DNA from: Rhynochetos jubatus
Lineage: Eukaryota; Chordata; Aves; Eurypygiformes; Rhynochetidae
DNA: 64,000 nucleotides
Assembly: GCA_027574665.1 (NCBI GenBank)
Contig: CM050657.1
Span: forward strand, 19,083,700 to 19,147,699
Direction: 5' to 3'
In this document: piece by piece, positions 1 to 12,799 of the stretch
Position numbering within the stretch: the first letter of the stretch is position 1
Layout of the letters: every line of letters begins with the position of its first letter
Made by a program: the position numbers and the translations under genes
Notes under the pieces: model-generated
The model's database searches: none
What the model was told of the DNA's origin: nothing
Seen by the model: the letters and a program-made list of their open reading frames with translations, nothing else

Positions 1-3000
1 ACTACCTCTGAACACTTAATTTACTTCAATGCTCAGCCACAATTTATTTATAAACTTCATAAATATGAAGCATTGGGAAAAGCAGGTCAACATAAATTAT
101 TCTTCCATCTATAACCACATCAAAAAGTAGATGAACATATATTCTTAGCTTTATATACATTTTGCATTAGTTACCCTCAACAATTTGATGACCATGTGTT
201 CGTAGGTTATCAACAGGGTTTTTTTAAAACCAAAAAAAATAGGAAACAGTAATTAACAGGACCTTCAGATAGGAAAGCATCCCCTTTACAACTGAAGTAC
301 AAGCAAGAGGGATGGTGTTGTTAAAGTCAGCTTCAACTTGTTTGATATCTGGAATCAAAGAAATAAAACACAGCCTACAATCCATGGTTGTTTCTGTTAC
401 ATTAGAAAAGCTGTATTTTTCCATTTGGAAAGGTAATTGTTGATATGGTCGCCTGCAAGATTTAAAGTCTATTCTCTGTCAAAAGACCCAATGTTCCTTC
501 CACTGAGGTTAATGGCGCAACTAAAAAAAAAAAGTTGTTATTTTTTCTATACAGTCTCTTTATCCACAGGACCAGAGATGAAAGAGACAGGAAAAACACA
601 CCTTCTTTCCAATATTTGGAACTATAAAATACTAAACATTATCCAATTGTTTTCAGTTGCTGTATTTTTAAGGCTGAGTCTCAATTCTGTATGTGAAAGA
701 AAATATCACCTTACATCCTGCATCAGAAACAACCTCTACTAACACACTCCTGCCAAGTGCTTTTGTTTCAGAGGGAAAGCATATATTACTAAACACAAAT
801 CACTGAGTTACATATATTGTCTCCCCTAATCTGAGCATACAACTGTTGTTACATGCTTCACAGCAAAGGAAGAAGCTGAAACCACGTTAGGAAGATTATT
901 TTCACCATGACAACTCTTGCAGGAACATTTTTTTCTGGCCAGACATCGAGGGAGCTAACCTCTTTTGGGGGACACCATAGGAGTACGTGGAACTACCTCT
1001 CCATTGATCAATATTTGTCTTTGTTTCTGGTTTTGTCACTTTGCCTGCCTTTAAGATAATTTGCAATTGGAGAGAAAGGTCTACAAATTTCCAAGTCCTA
1101 GGTGCATTTCCCTGCAGCATATTCAGTTTATAGCTCTTCGAGAGGTTTCATATGCCAAAAATCTTGCCGGCTGTTTTCAACTATTTCATGTAGGCTAATA
1201 GAAGTTTTAGTTCTCCCTACAAACCTTGACTGGAAAGAACTCTTGGAAAATGAGAGTCAGAACTTTGTCTTGCCATCCCTCCTTCAGCAGATGATTTATA
1301 TTCAGGGAGCTCATGCATATTTAATAATATGGTTCAAATGTTAACCTAAAAGCAGAATAGGATTTTCCCCTTCTCTCAAGTTTGATCCCTTGTGTATTTT
1401 GTCTGGTTTTCAGGGGACAGAAGCTGGTATAGAAATTTGAAATCTCCTTGCACTGACTTGTTCCGTGAAGAAATCATTCCCGAAGTTCATTCCACAAATC
1501 ACTTAAACCCAGGATCTTTCACAAGTTGAGAACAATGAAGTTGATTTGTATACAAAAGAATAGCTAGTCATAAAACATGAAAGATACGGTCTGGACAGTT
1601 TTCCTGAAATCATAAATTATATTTCAGCAGCTTCATAGGAAAAATCCAGGTATCTCTCCAAGCACTAGTTTTCTTGTAGGCATACAGACTAGAAAGTTCC
1701 ATTGAAACAAAACTGCTTTGACCCTCTGTTCTTGCTTTAAAATTTCTATATGCAAAAAGTTCAATATATCGAAAAGGAGCACTGTGAGCTTCTCACAAAG
1801 GCATGGACAATGAGGGGAAAAAATACAGTACTGAATCAGAAATACAGCCTCTATAGCCACTGCAGTATGCAGCAGGATTATACTATTCTTGAGAAAGCCA
1901 TTTCACAAGGAAATGTGAAACATTCTGTTAGATGCAAAAATATATCATACTGCTTGTCCATCATTTGCTCCTGCTGGAAGAGCCCTTCCACTTTGCCAAC
2001 AAAGGATTGTTTCATAACCAATTCCCATTTCTGCATTTTTAACTCCTTTTTGTTGCCAGCAAAGCCCTGCTATCATATTTTCAAAGTCTGCTTTGAGAAC
2101 ACATGTTCCTTATTGGCCAGACATTTTAACAAGAAGGAAGATGGCAGAGAAAAGCAGTACTGTTTAAAGCATGGCGAGCTGCAGAAAGAAAAGATACACA
2201 GAAGCCTTCTTCAGCTACTGGAGAAGAATCATTCCTTTTACTGAAAAATTACTGCATGAAAATAAACCTCTGTTACATGGGACATCAATCTAAAAAGTCA
2301 AAATAGCCACTCTTCACTTGCAGCTAAGCAAATATTTCTGAGTTACAACATGCCCACTAATTCTTTTCTGGTTGACTTATGGTCAGCTTTGGGTTCTGCC
2401 TTTCCCACTGGCCTATCCATAGCAAGAATGAATGTCTCCATGCCAGAGCTCACGTGAGATTTTTCACCTTCTGTGAAACCTTTCATGAGGATTCCTCAGA
2501 ATAATGAGATCCATTTTCAGAATAGATTTTGAACATGCATTTAAATGCTTTTTTTGTGCTTGATCTCATCTGTATCCATGACCAAAATTCTCCTCCATCA
2601 ATTACAAACCCAACACTTGAATAAGAAATTAAACACACTTTACCATTAATTAATTACTGAGGTATAAATACTGGTATTCTTTCTCCAGTGTGCTGAAAGA
2701 CAAGTACAGAACATGCCATAAAGATAAATCACACAGCTGACTCAGTAACTTCAGTAAAAATACAGAGGATATTAGTGCTCTCCTGATAAACTCCCTGGAA
2801 TGAATTTAAGGTGTTTAAGCTTATGATATTTATGACATCAAAGGCCAACCATCAAAACTGCAAGGAAAGTAAACAGGAGGAACTGACAAAGCTTGTCTAC
2901 GGTTTGTATTCATTCTAGATAGCACAAAACCAGATTCATTATGGAGTCTCAGAGAACAAACAGATATAGATATCTGAAAGAAGGAATCTTTCCTAGTAGG

Positions 3001-4114
3001 TGCCTAAGCAGACAGACAGTTGAATAAAAATGCAAAGCAAGAGGTCCAATACATATTCTATACAGAAATCCATTACAGTTGCATATATATTTCAGTGACA
3101 GACAAAAAAAGAATGGAGAAAAGCACAAACCTACAAATCATGCCAGTTATTATTGAATTAGTCTGAGAATTCAAAAGGAAAAAATGAAGTAAAAAACAAC
3201 AGCAACAAAAACCCACCTCTTGTTTTGTCCCCTTAGTCCCACCACAGTCCATAAGGGACAAAAAACCCCAGATCAATAGATGTTTCCATTTTTATTCTAG
3301 ACTCTTAATACACCAGGTACTAGCAACTCAAAGATACGAATTTATAAGCCTTGTGTCCTTACTGGTCAAATCTGACCTTTTTTTACTTTGTCAGGCAACT
3401 GCTCATATGAATCCTTTCTGTCCAAACTCAAGTCACAGATAAATTAAAACGGGTCATCTGTCCGTTCTTTGGGCAGAGTGGGAAAAACCCATGCAAACAA
3501 ACAACTAAAAAACCTAGTCCAAAATATTTAAGCACAGAGACCTGGTCCTGGATGTTTTATTCAGGCAAAGCTGCTTCTGATTCCAGTGTGACATGTGGCT
3601 CTTCTGCAGGTGTGTATTGCTCAGCTGTAGCTGCCTGATCTCTTTATGGCTCAGTTGCAAGTCTATATACCAGCCTTAAAAAGGGAGGGCTGCCTATTCC
3701 ACCAGCAGGAACAGCCCCAAGAAACAATACAATCACAATCCCAAGAAACATTGTTCTTCAGAGACACACTTTTCCCTTCGCTTCTGCCTTCTGTGGTTGT
3801 GAACAGTAATTTGTTGTTGCCTTGTATTAGAAGAATTAATTTCCTTCTTGGCACAGAATCAGTTATTCTGTCCAAAAGGAGGAGAGACAGAGCTAAGACT
3901 CCTCCCATGCCCCTTACTGAGAATGTAGCCAACCAGCTTATCTTGCTTTCTTACTTTGCATCTGGACCCAAGGAGGACAAAGGGAGTACAAGCACAAGTT
4001 CAAAGGAACCTATTATGACATTTCCTTTTATTTGCAAGTTGTAATTGAGGCCTGAAAGAATGAGAAAAGAAAGGTAGAACTTAAATCTAATACCAGTCCA
4101 TTCGCAGGATACAC
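1..4114. other. Gene-free AT-rich intergenic or intronic DNA
   Basis: No exon, recognisable repeat or RNA gene was found here. The longest open frame (1750-2244, + strand, 164 codons) has no recognisable domain, an irregular Cys/His/Ser-rich composition and no splice context. In AT-rich DNA of this length, roughly one such frame is expected by chance. The sequence looks like ordinary unique avian intergenic or intronic DNA. Confidence 0.7.
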
Positions 4115-4155
4115 GGTTATCACCACCCTATTTTACAGATGTGAGGGGAAAGAAA
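4115..4155. repeat. Possible MIR-like SINE fragment
   Basis: The stretch reads like the segment 'TTATC..CC..CCTATTTTACAGATG.GAGG', which resembles the conserved part of amniote MIR/L2-tail elements (state of the strand seen: a CC-rich run, then ATTTTACAGATG, then a G-rich run). The flanks quickly lose any similarity. The match is short and made from memory of the family, so this is only a candidate. Confidence 0.35.
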
Positions 4156-5649
4156 TTCAACATGCATACTTTGAAAATCAGTGTCTTTGGACTTTTGAAT
4201 TCCTAACATTTAAAAATAGTTCTGTATGTGTTACTAACAAGCGAGAGTCACGACTCAGCAGCGTCCATTCTTCATCTCAGAAATCATGGCAAACGCACAT
4301 AGCCTAAATTTCACCTATGTCTCCTCCGTTACTGTCACCCATTGACAGGGTTTCAACAATAGCACAACTAGACTTCTACCACCCATCACATGACATTGCG
4401 TGACAGCCCCTCCTTCACTAACTCCATGAGGGGCTTTTTCTCCACAACAGTTCAGACAAACAGTTGCCCTGAGGGGAATGGACTTGCCAGATCTTCATTT
4501 CCAGTCCTTGCCTGGTGATGGCTGCTACACTGTTACTGCTAGAAGGACACCACGAGAGCCTGAGCTGCTCACACTCACCCTGGTGGCCCATACTGTGGAT
4601 ATGTCTGCACATGCGTGTTGTAATACCTACATTTTGTATGTACAAATCTACTAGCAAAGGGAGGAGATTGAAAGGACTTTAGACACCCTCTCCTCCCCTC
4701 CTTGCTATTTTCTCACCACAGCATCACTGCTGCTCTCCTCTACAGGATTTATGGAATTCAATGAAGTGATGGCATTGAGATGGACACAAGAGATGCCAGA
4801 CCCACAACCAGTCTGCTCCTCCATTCAAATGATTCCCACTTATTGACATAAAGCAATGTTAACTGAATAAGCGTCACTACTAGACATCAAAACTTAAACC
4901 ATGGTGACTAGGTGCTTTTATTACTTAGCAATTAAAAATTCTGAAGACTTTACCATGTGACGTTCACATAGATATTTATCTTGTGAAGAGTCCTGCTACA
5001 GTAGGGCTCTTCTATGAAAAGGACGCTTGCTGGACATTCAGAAAGCAGTATCAGGGCTGAATGTTCCTGCTGCAGCACAAGGTGAGACTCAGAATAAAAC
5101 AGTATTGTAGCTTGCTCTATGAATTACATACTCTTGGATCAAATGTTCTATTCGTTTTGCTTGTGACAAAACTGCTTGGGATATTTGGTGGTTTAATATA
5201 CTGGTAAGAGCAAGAAATAAGGTCACTCTACCTTATCCTTGCTCAAACCTCTCCTTCCTCCTAGCTTTTTTGCTTTCCACAGCATAACTCCACTGATGCT
5301 CTTCCTAGATATCTCTGTGTGTGCATGCATCTCTGGAAGCACACAGGAAAAAAAGATGAGATGGTGTGTTTCTAAGAAGTCTCTGCTTTCAGGTTTGCTT
5401 TCAATTTTAAGAAAGATTTGGCCCCACTATGTGTGTTTTAACCATGAAGAACTGTATCTTCCTATTAACATGCACAACAGCTTTTAATGAACATGTAACA
5501 GCCAATATGGTGCCCAGTTACAAGACGACTTAGTATTATGTTGCAAACGTGACAGTTCATTGCTAATGCAACCCATCTGGCTTCTGGAAGGAAAATGTGA
5601 CTGAAAACAATTGTCTACTTATTTTATTTGAACTGATTTCAATGTATTT
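4156..5649. other. Gene-free intergenic DNA
   Basis: No exon or clear repeat was recognised. The lower-coordinate end of the L2-type fossil that follows fades out here; the next expected reverse-transcriptase block (the Y-A-D-D region) could not be found on the minus strand. Confidence 0.6.
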
Positions 5650-6110
5650 GTGTGTGTGAGAATGGCCAGTCATGTCAAAAGGGACTTTGACAGGGTAATA
5701 AATACTCCACCTATAAATAGACTTTGATCCATGAGCAGAGAAAATGTCTCCAACAATTTCTTAGCTCAATGACAGTGAAATAATGAGAATGAAATCCAGA
5801 CAGAGCATCATTCAGTATGTTGTTTAACTCCAAGTACTTAAACAGTTGCTTGTGAACCAATTTATTCATTATCTATTATGGATAGAGCTGGAAGCAGCGA
5901 GATAGGTCTGTAAATAATAAGCTGAGTGGGCTTGCTTTCTCTCTTTCTTATATAGCAGGATAACATTTGTTTTCTACTACTCTGATGGAGAAGTTCCAAG
6001 ACACAGTGATAAATTGAGCATATAGGTGATAGGGCCCTGGTATTACATGAGCAGCCAGTTTAAAAATTTTTGGAGATACACCAGCAACACATCCCATCAG
6101 AACCTGCTGC
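5650..6110 (-). mobile_element. Ancient L2-clade LINE reverse transcriptase fossil
   Basis: Read on the minus strand, this stretch keeps the finger/palm blocks of a non-LTR retrotransposon reverse transcriptase, in the right order and spacing but spread over different frames. The blocks are GSDGM (6104-6090), GVSPKIFKLAAHVI (6082-6041), KTNVILLYKKERK (about 5973-5935), YRPISLLPALSI (5912-5877), then a 34-codon open block 5863-5762 containing VHKQLFKYLELNNIL and SGFHSHYFTVIEL, then VFITLSKS (within 5732-5682) and FDMT..HSH (5680-5653). YRPISLL and the LSKAFD-like motif are hallmarks of the L2/CR1 superfamily; the 'LSK-FD-HS' form suggests L2 rather than avian CR1. The catalytic Asp of motif A is Thr here, and several frameshifts and stops are present, so the copy is dead. 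The downstream catalytic YADD region and the 3' end were not found. Confidence 0.85.
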
Positions 6111-6180
6111 TGCCATTTCTACATTTGCATAAGCCAGGCTGTCTCACAAACTGCTGCTCCTGTTCCTACAGCTTTCCCAA

Positions 6181-6236
6181 GCCAAACTCCTTCAATCTGT
6201 TGCAGTTTGGAAGGCCAAACCCCTTCAATCTGTTGG
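6181..6236 (+). repeat. Two-copy tandem duplication, 33-bp unit
   Basis: A unit starting GCCAAACTCCTTCAATCTG at 6181 recurs at 6214 as GCCAAACCCCTTCAATCTG. The first 22 bases of the two copies differ at one position, and the similarity then decays. A third, weaker echo (CCCAAGCCAAGCTCTG) is seen near 6269. The unit lies next to the old LINE fossil but codes for nothing recognisable. Confidence 0.7.
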
Positions 6237-9200
6237 CACTGTTTCCGAGTGTGGCTGATGCTCCAGCAGTTGCCCAAGCCAAGCTCTGGAGTAGTCTTCT
6301 CTGCTGTTTATTCTTAGCTTGCTCAGCTCTGATCCTGGCTAGCCTTAGGCACCTAGCAAGAAACATAAATTAGGAGCCTACTCACCTCAGGCTCTCTCTC
6401 TATTCCAACAGGAAGGAAGGGCCAACCCTAAAGATTTGTTCAAATCCTAGGTAAGATGAATCAGTGAGGTACTTAAAGGAGCTGGGATGAATCAGATCCC
6501 AAGCCCTCCCCTAGGCTCCACAAAGCATTGTTCCCTTTTCTATTGAATCACATAATCCAAATGGGGATACAATTCTAATATGATACACTTACAATAATTT
6601 GCTTGCATGCTACTTGAACAATATCTTCACTTTTTATTACTGTTGAAATTTCATTTGCATCTCTACTGGAGGAGGATGAGAGCTCTGTGACCCAGAGTTC
6701 CATGCAATCCCTATCACATCACAAGGTAGGGCTACCGCACACCCCTCGTGCATTCCACAGCCACATCTCTCCCCTAGAGATGCTTTTTAGAAGTTTCATT
6801 AACCTCATTGGTTGGTTTTACCTTCCTGACTTGCCCCTACAGAAACTGCAAGGGAAGGCAGTGCTCTGGAGGGAGTCCTCCAGCAACACTTTGCCCTTCA
6901 TAATCAAGAGAGACATGGGAGAAGGAGGAAAAGCGTGTCTTGTCCCTGAGCTGGGACAATTTTACAGTGACCACCTTGTGTCCCTTGGCCAATTCAAGAT
7001 TTGAACTTTCTACTGGCTTAGTGCCTGTGACAACAACACTGCCTGCCTTGAACTACAACAGGTGAAGACCTAGCCAACTGTAAGTTTATGTCTTGTTAAC
7101 ATAAACCATGTTAAAAAGAGGTAAGGCAATGCCCCTCAGCCAGGATTATCTTTCAGAATTCCAAAAGTGTCAGCCAAACAAACCGCAGCCGTTAAGCTGA
7201 CTGCACCTGCCCACTTCCGCTGCACCTCATCATCTCTGGGAGATAGGCATACAGGTCAGTCCCACAGCCTGGGGGCAACAGCCTTAAAAGATCAAGGCAT
7301 TTTCCCCTGCATCTTTCCTGGCTGGATGCTATGTGCAAAAAGTATTATATTCTGTATCTTGATAAGCACATGTCACACTCAAAGAGTTATAGCAGGTCAT
7401 GTATTCCCCACCAGCACGTTCCCATTTCTGTCTGCATATGGTTGACAAGTGTGTTTATTATAGCTTCCTGTGAGTTACCCTCAGAGATGTGCTGTAGTGT
7501 TGCTGCTTATTTCACAAGGCTACACAATCAATGTAAACACTTTGAAACTTATAGGAGGTTATAATTAAAAAGGAAGATGTCAATTCATGATCTATTGAAA
7601 TATTGGCTACACAGCTTGAAAATAATATGAGTAAATTGACTATAGAGTCAAACTAAAAAATATTCCATCTGAAGTACAATTGAGGTTAACAGCAGGTACA
7701 GCTTTAGGGCAGTGTCAGTCTCTGTGCTTGTCTTGAAATATGTCCCTTATTGCCATGCTCTAAGTGTCAAAAATACATGTAGAAAATTGGCAAAGAAGGG
7801 TCTGGGCCTTTATTTTTTTTTCTTTTTTTCTTCCCTCCCCCCCCCCCCCCCCCCCGGTGAAAACAATGCTATGTTATATATATTGTTACAGATGTGAGAA
7901 AATAGCATTTTATTGTTGTAAAGGTTTACTTTTTTTTTTTCTTTTAATCAAACCACCCGACCTAGCATTTTTCATCTTCACAAAGCTTTAGAAACAATAC
8001 TCAGTAATAATCAATCATTATTGTACAACCCATGAATACTAAAAATAGCAGATAGCTTTTCCTTTGCTTTCTTTTTTTCCTAAAAAGTTGATCTCTAATG
8101 TTGTGACCATCTAGTAGGCTGTAATAACTGCTTGGTACTGTATCTTTATCCATCACACGACCAAGATACATTTGGGGAAACAAGTGTGCAACTTTTTCCT
8201 TATAAATCTGTCATCTATTCCAAACAATGACTATTTCGAAATCTGTTTCTCTTATTATGGTTTAGTCCATTGTACCTATTTTCAGAGAGCACACCCAAGT
8301 CGTAAAACAATAAGCAACTATACAAACACACAAACTTTCTACTGGAAAAAAGGTTTCCCTGAGTTTTTTTCAGGTCCCCATGCACTGTTCAAATTATATA
8401 TTGCACTTTCTGTATGAATAAGTATAGCCTGACACAATATTTAATAAATATTCATTTTCATCTGGTTCATGAAGAACATGTTTAATCCCCTGAAGAATAA
8501 ATACACTATGTAAGAGAGAAACCAGAGCTGATCCTAAGGCATACAGCAGATTAACCTGCACTCATATTCTGAACAGTTAATACTCAGAAAAGCAGCAAGT
8601 GCTCCTGAAGACTGGGAAGTACTTTGATGCAAATGCAAAATACATATGTAAAAACAGTGCTAGTATAACTGCAAATTAATTTATGTTAAGAGAGGTTCAG
8701 AATGCTAAACACCTTTATTGGAGACAAATGATGTTTTTTCTATTCTCTGAGGGTGTATTATACATCTCTTGTCAAGTTGTTGCTGAGATACCATGTTATC
8801 CAGGCTCTTATATTGTGATTTATAAAAGAAAGGGAAGAACTCTGCATGTATTATCCTGGGTTGTCTACCCGCTCCTTTGCTACTCGCACCTATTGTTTAC
8901 AGCAGCGTTCTAGCACAATCCAGTACACCATGCTAACATTTCAGTGGCTGCATTTACCCCTAGAGCTCACAACCCAAACAACAACTACTTAATCTAATGC
9001 TGCATAAGGGTTGAGAGTAACATTAGTGCATGCAGTTTTACTTATTCAAATAATGTTTGGTTTGTTTTTCTTTTTTTTTTTTTTTTTTTAAACAGAGGCC
9101 CTCCAAAAAGCTCTAAACACTGGAAAGTTAATTAGTACTGCAACAATAGAATAGGGACCACCCAGCCTCATTAAAGGACAACATACTTTAACCAGAAAAA

Positions 9201-9826
9201 GCTCCACAAGCCAATGACAACATGGTCATAAGAAGTCAACTGTCAGCCAAGATACCAAAATCAGAAACTTCAGGAAAACCAACCAAACCACAAAAAAACC
9301 CCAACAGAAAACCTCAAAGCTTACCACCCCCAAACCCTCCAATTCTGTTTTTTTCTTTTCAAATACACACATCACAGCTGGAACATTACTTATAATGTGT
9401 CATATGTTTGATAGTTTTAATTTCAGTCTCAGATGGTGCAGTTTACTTCAGCATGCTAGAAGGGAAGCTTTCCGTATTTAATATATAGACAAGCGTCCAC
9501 TGTCTTTCCTACTAATTCAAGAGTAAAGCAGGATAAATTTAACTTATATACATGATGAATGTTAGATCTGTCTTAAAATCAGGATAAAAACATGTCCTCA
9601 CAAATAGCAGTAATATATTTACACAATCATTAGATAAAAATAAAGAGTAAGGCAGTTCATAATTTGTAGCTGTCAAAGAAGAAAGGTACTACACATATCT
9701 ATAGCAAAGGTGGAATAAAAAACTTAACAACTCTGGAAACCATTTACCTGTGTATCTTAGAACTGCCCCTATCTCAAGTCTAATATTACTGCATTTCTGA
9801 ACTTCAAACATGCTCTTCAATCATGA
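6237..9826. other. Gene-free DNA with homopolymer tracts
   Basis: No exon was recognised. The notable content is simple sequence: a T-rich then C-only polypyrimidine tract at 7812-7855 (annotated separately), a T19 run at 9071-9089, and an A/C-rich low-complexity stretch near 9270-9345. A SINE or LINE body could not be attached to the T19 run. Confidence 0.6.
7812..7855 (+). repeat. Polypyrimidine tract ending in C19
   Basis: A run of T and C (7812-7836) passes into 19 consecutive C residues (7837-7855). The minus strand is therefore an uninterrupted G19 tract. Long homopolymer C runs are rare, length-unstable and prone to sequencing error, so the exact length should be treated as approximate. 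Confidence 0.9.
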
Positions 9827-9980
9827 TGTACTGGGTTTAGTCCTCATAGAGTTAATTTTCCTCACAGTAGCTAGTATGAGGCTATGTTTTGGTTGTGCTG
9901 AGAAGAATATTGATAACACACTAATGTTTTTAGTTGTTGCTAAGGAATGTTTATACCAAACTCAAGGACTATCAGTTCCT
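9827..9980 (+). mobile_element. Avian ERVL-type LTR, 5' fragment
   Basis: The sequence starts with the TG dinucleotide (TGTACTGGGTTTAG) and continues with AGAGTTAATTTTCCTCACAG, a TAGCTAGTATG segment, TTGATAACACACTAATG and TTTTTAGTTGTTGCTAAGG. These match, in order, the U3 start of a common bird ERVL-class LTR as I remember it. Similarity fades after 'CAAGGACT' (about 9970) and the 3' part of the LTR is missing, so this is a truncated, aged copy. No internal retroviral coding sequence is adjacent. Orientation is + strand. Confidence 0.75.
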
Positions 9981-11145
9981 GATACTGCACCCGTCTCCCC
10001 AGCTGCTGCTCTACAATAAGCAGTTACCCTAGCGTAACTGTTAGAGACTGTTACACTGCTGTCCAAACATTTTATGAAGGCTGTATCGTATTGTCCTCTA
10101 GAAAAGGATAACAGCACGCCAATCTATTGGAACCAGCCACGTCAACTAATTCCAAGTTCCTCTCACGCGCACAATCTGTAAAAATACCTTAAAAAAAACT
10201 GGCAGTGAAAGCACCTGAACAATATAATCTGCTAATAACAAGTGATCTTACTGCCTTAGGCAGTCTTGAACAACAGGAGCTGAACTGCTGACTAACCGTG
10301 ATCAATAATACATCAACCAAGACGTGCTAGATCTTTAAAATCCATACTGCTTATTTGAATGGGGTTTGGGGGTCATCAAAAGCAACATGACCCAAATTGT
10401 ATTTACTTCTCTGTGAATTAATCTGAGAACGAGTTCAATATTTACTGACTTCATTTTTCTCATTTTTGGCCACTAAATAGGATATTATAAAAATCAAATT
10501 ATTAATTGTATTTCTTGTTACTATTACACACACAATGCACTAACAGCTCCTTGTAGGTTTCCCTCATCTTTTACCACCGGAGAACAGATCCATCAAAAAG
10601 TGTTCAGTTTTGCTGAAACTTCTTGGTGGCATAAAATGACATGTCTTGAACATCTGCAAACTCCTATCACTAAAATAAGGAACATCATTACGCGTCTAAA
10701 GGCCTGGCAGTAACTATTGCTCATCCCCTTGCTCTAGAGGTATTGCACCGTTGTCCTTCAAAGAGACAGCAAAGGAGATAAGCCTAGAATGACTATGTCT
10801 AAATAACAGAGGAGTTTTGACAGAGCTAAACTCCCTTTAATACACCTTTAAGTCATGCATCTCTCACATCCCAAGTATTCTCTGCTATCATTCACTTCAA
10901 CAAGAAGGCATTAGAACTTAGCAGGATCCAGCTTATAGTTCTAACAGCAAGTGGCATATCAAGAGCATATTACACTCCATCACTAGGATTTTGAAATGCT
11001 GAGCATTTTCTAATGTAGCACCCCAGGTGTTTGCTGCTTAAAACATACTCTACATGAGCATCTGCAGATGGCATGCCAAGAGGGAGCCATCCAGACTCAA
11101 ATGCACTAGCATTCACTCTCAGACCCTATGCTGGGACCCTAAACA

Positions 11146-11245
11146 AAAGAAAAAAACACACCACAAGACACACAACAATAGAAGGGAAGAAGAAAAAAAA
11201 AACACCACAACCACAAAACACCCCACAACCAACCACAGTACAAGA
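11146..11245 (+). repeat. A/C-rich low-complexity stretch
   Basis: About 100 bases almost free of T, made of A runs separated by CAC, CCAC and AGG steps. It opens short reading frames on both strands that are compositional artefacts (Lys/Thr/Pro on the plus strand, Val/Phe/Leu on the minus strand). Confidence 0.85.
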
Positions 11246-11609
11246 GAAAAAATCATGTGACATGGTGGATTAGCCATATGAAATTCTCTCATGTCCATCA
11301 AATACAGGATCTGGTCCTGAGGTCGTTATTCAGGTACGTCACCCCAGTGAAAATAAACAAGAGAGGCTATTCAAGGAGTCTACTACAAAGGTAATATTCT
11401 CCCTGGATAACTCATCCATGAATAATTCAGTATAGGTTAAGCTCAAGTAAGACCATTACTAACTGTTTTCATGTATGGAGGATTGATTTTCTTTCACTAT
11501 GAAAGGAGACTCTGGTTGCAGTGCGTCTAAAATGAAGATACAGCACACACTGTCGATTTGATGGAAGCATGCTGCGGATGATATACATACGTTTTGCCTC
11601 ATACCACAC

Positions 11610-11626
11610 GGGAGGGTGGGGAGGGG
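11610..11626 (+). other. Short-loop G-quadruplex motif
   Basis: GGGAGGGTGGGGAGGGG contains four G-runs joined by single-base loops (A, T, A). Single-nucleotide loops give the most stable parallel quadruplexes. The same 16-base core occurs in the well-studied human MYC promoter G-rich element. Here it lies in gene-free DNA; a regulatory role is not shown. Confidence 0.8.
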
Positions 11627-12765
11627 AATGTTCTCCACTGCAGTTTTTTACTGCACAGCAAAAAGTAGATAAACATGACAGATCTAAGAAGGAACATAGG
11701 AAGCAAGGAAAAATTATACAGGTATTTCCTGCTCCTGTAAGCTAATTGCAACATTTAGAGGCTCTAGTTCCAGACAGAAATTGTTCAGCCTACAAACAAT
11801 ACTAATGTGACCAAAAGAATCAAATAGTCAATAACTGATAGTAATTTATTCACAGGCTGCACAGCCAGGAGGCACATGATGAATATATGGCACATAAATC
11901 GAGACTTATATGTGAGCAGAACACCAATTGTATTTGACTGACATGTGTAAAGCAATGCCTAAAGAAAGGCTTATATTCAGAGAGTTTCAAAAACAAATAG
12001 AGAACTACACTGCATAGATTATGTTGTCTTTCTGAGATAAAGAAATGCAACTACATTATGGAAAAGGAAAGCTGGTTTTTGTCAGCTATAGATAAGCGTC
12101 TTCTCTTATGAAACTGCAAAGTAAGCATCAGCAGTACATTGAGTCTCATTTGTCACTTAAACACACTTAGGAAGAAAAACAGCTCAGAATATGAAAGATT
12201 AAAATAAATTAGTTGTTCTTTTTCCATGATACCTTAACATAGTCATTTAATAGCATGAAAACATTTCAAATCGAGGACTATTACACTCTACTGTGACACT
12301 CTAGACAGTAAAAGCCATCCTACCCACAGACATCATCACTTAATTTAATAACAATCCAACATTAAGATAAATTGACACTCTATATACTTGAAAAATATTA
12401 TTAGAATGAACCATGATGGAAGAAATCGCTTGCTTGAGAACAATTTTGAAATAATTTGCATTATTTCAGTTCACTTGCAAAAGTTATTTTGTGGAAGATT
12501 ATACAGATATTTTGTACATGAAGTAATTGTTTATATCTGCAGCTGTCCTTTAGTCACATATTCATCTTTTTTAAAAATATTAAAGCTAGAAGTATTATTG
12601 CCACTGCCCATAAAAATTGGAACAGTTCGTGCACATTCCAATGCATAACATTGAAAAAACAGATCAAGATGAACCTGAAACCATCTGCTAATGAACAATT
12701 GTTATGAATTAAATTTACTCTACCTTTTAGCCAGTTGCTTCATGCAGAATGTAGTCCCAGGTGGT

Positions 12766-12799
12766 GGGGGTTTTTGGGGGTGGGGGGGGTGTGGGGGGG
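12766..12799 (+). repeat. G-rich tract with quadruplex potential
   Basis: Four G-runs of 5, 5, 8 and 7 bases (12766-12770, 12776-12780, 12782-12789, 12793-12799) are separated by T5, T and TGT. They fit the G-quadruplex pattern on the plus strand. The run lengths are likely to be polymorphic. Confidence 0.85.

Noticed and set aside
1750-2244. Longest non-SPATA16 open frame, 164 codons, plus strand
   Set aside because: No domain, no coding-like composition, no splice or promoter context; about one frame of this length is expected by chance in AT-rich DNA of this size.
3646-4044. 132-codon open frame, plus strand
   Set aside because: No recognisable domain, antisense frame overlaps it, composition is irregular.
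6430-6460. GTTCAAATCC, resembling a tRNA B box
   Set aside because: No A box or cloverleaf at the right distance.
8600-8640. Resemblance to the CR1 RT motif PEDW
   Set aside because: Only four residues match and no neighbouring RT block is found in any frame.
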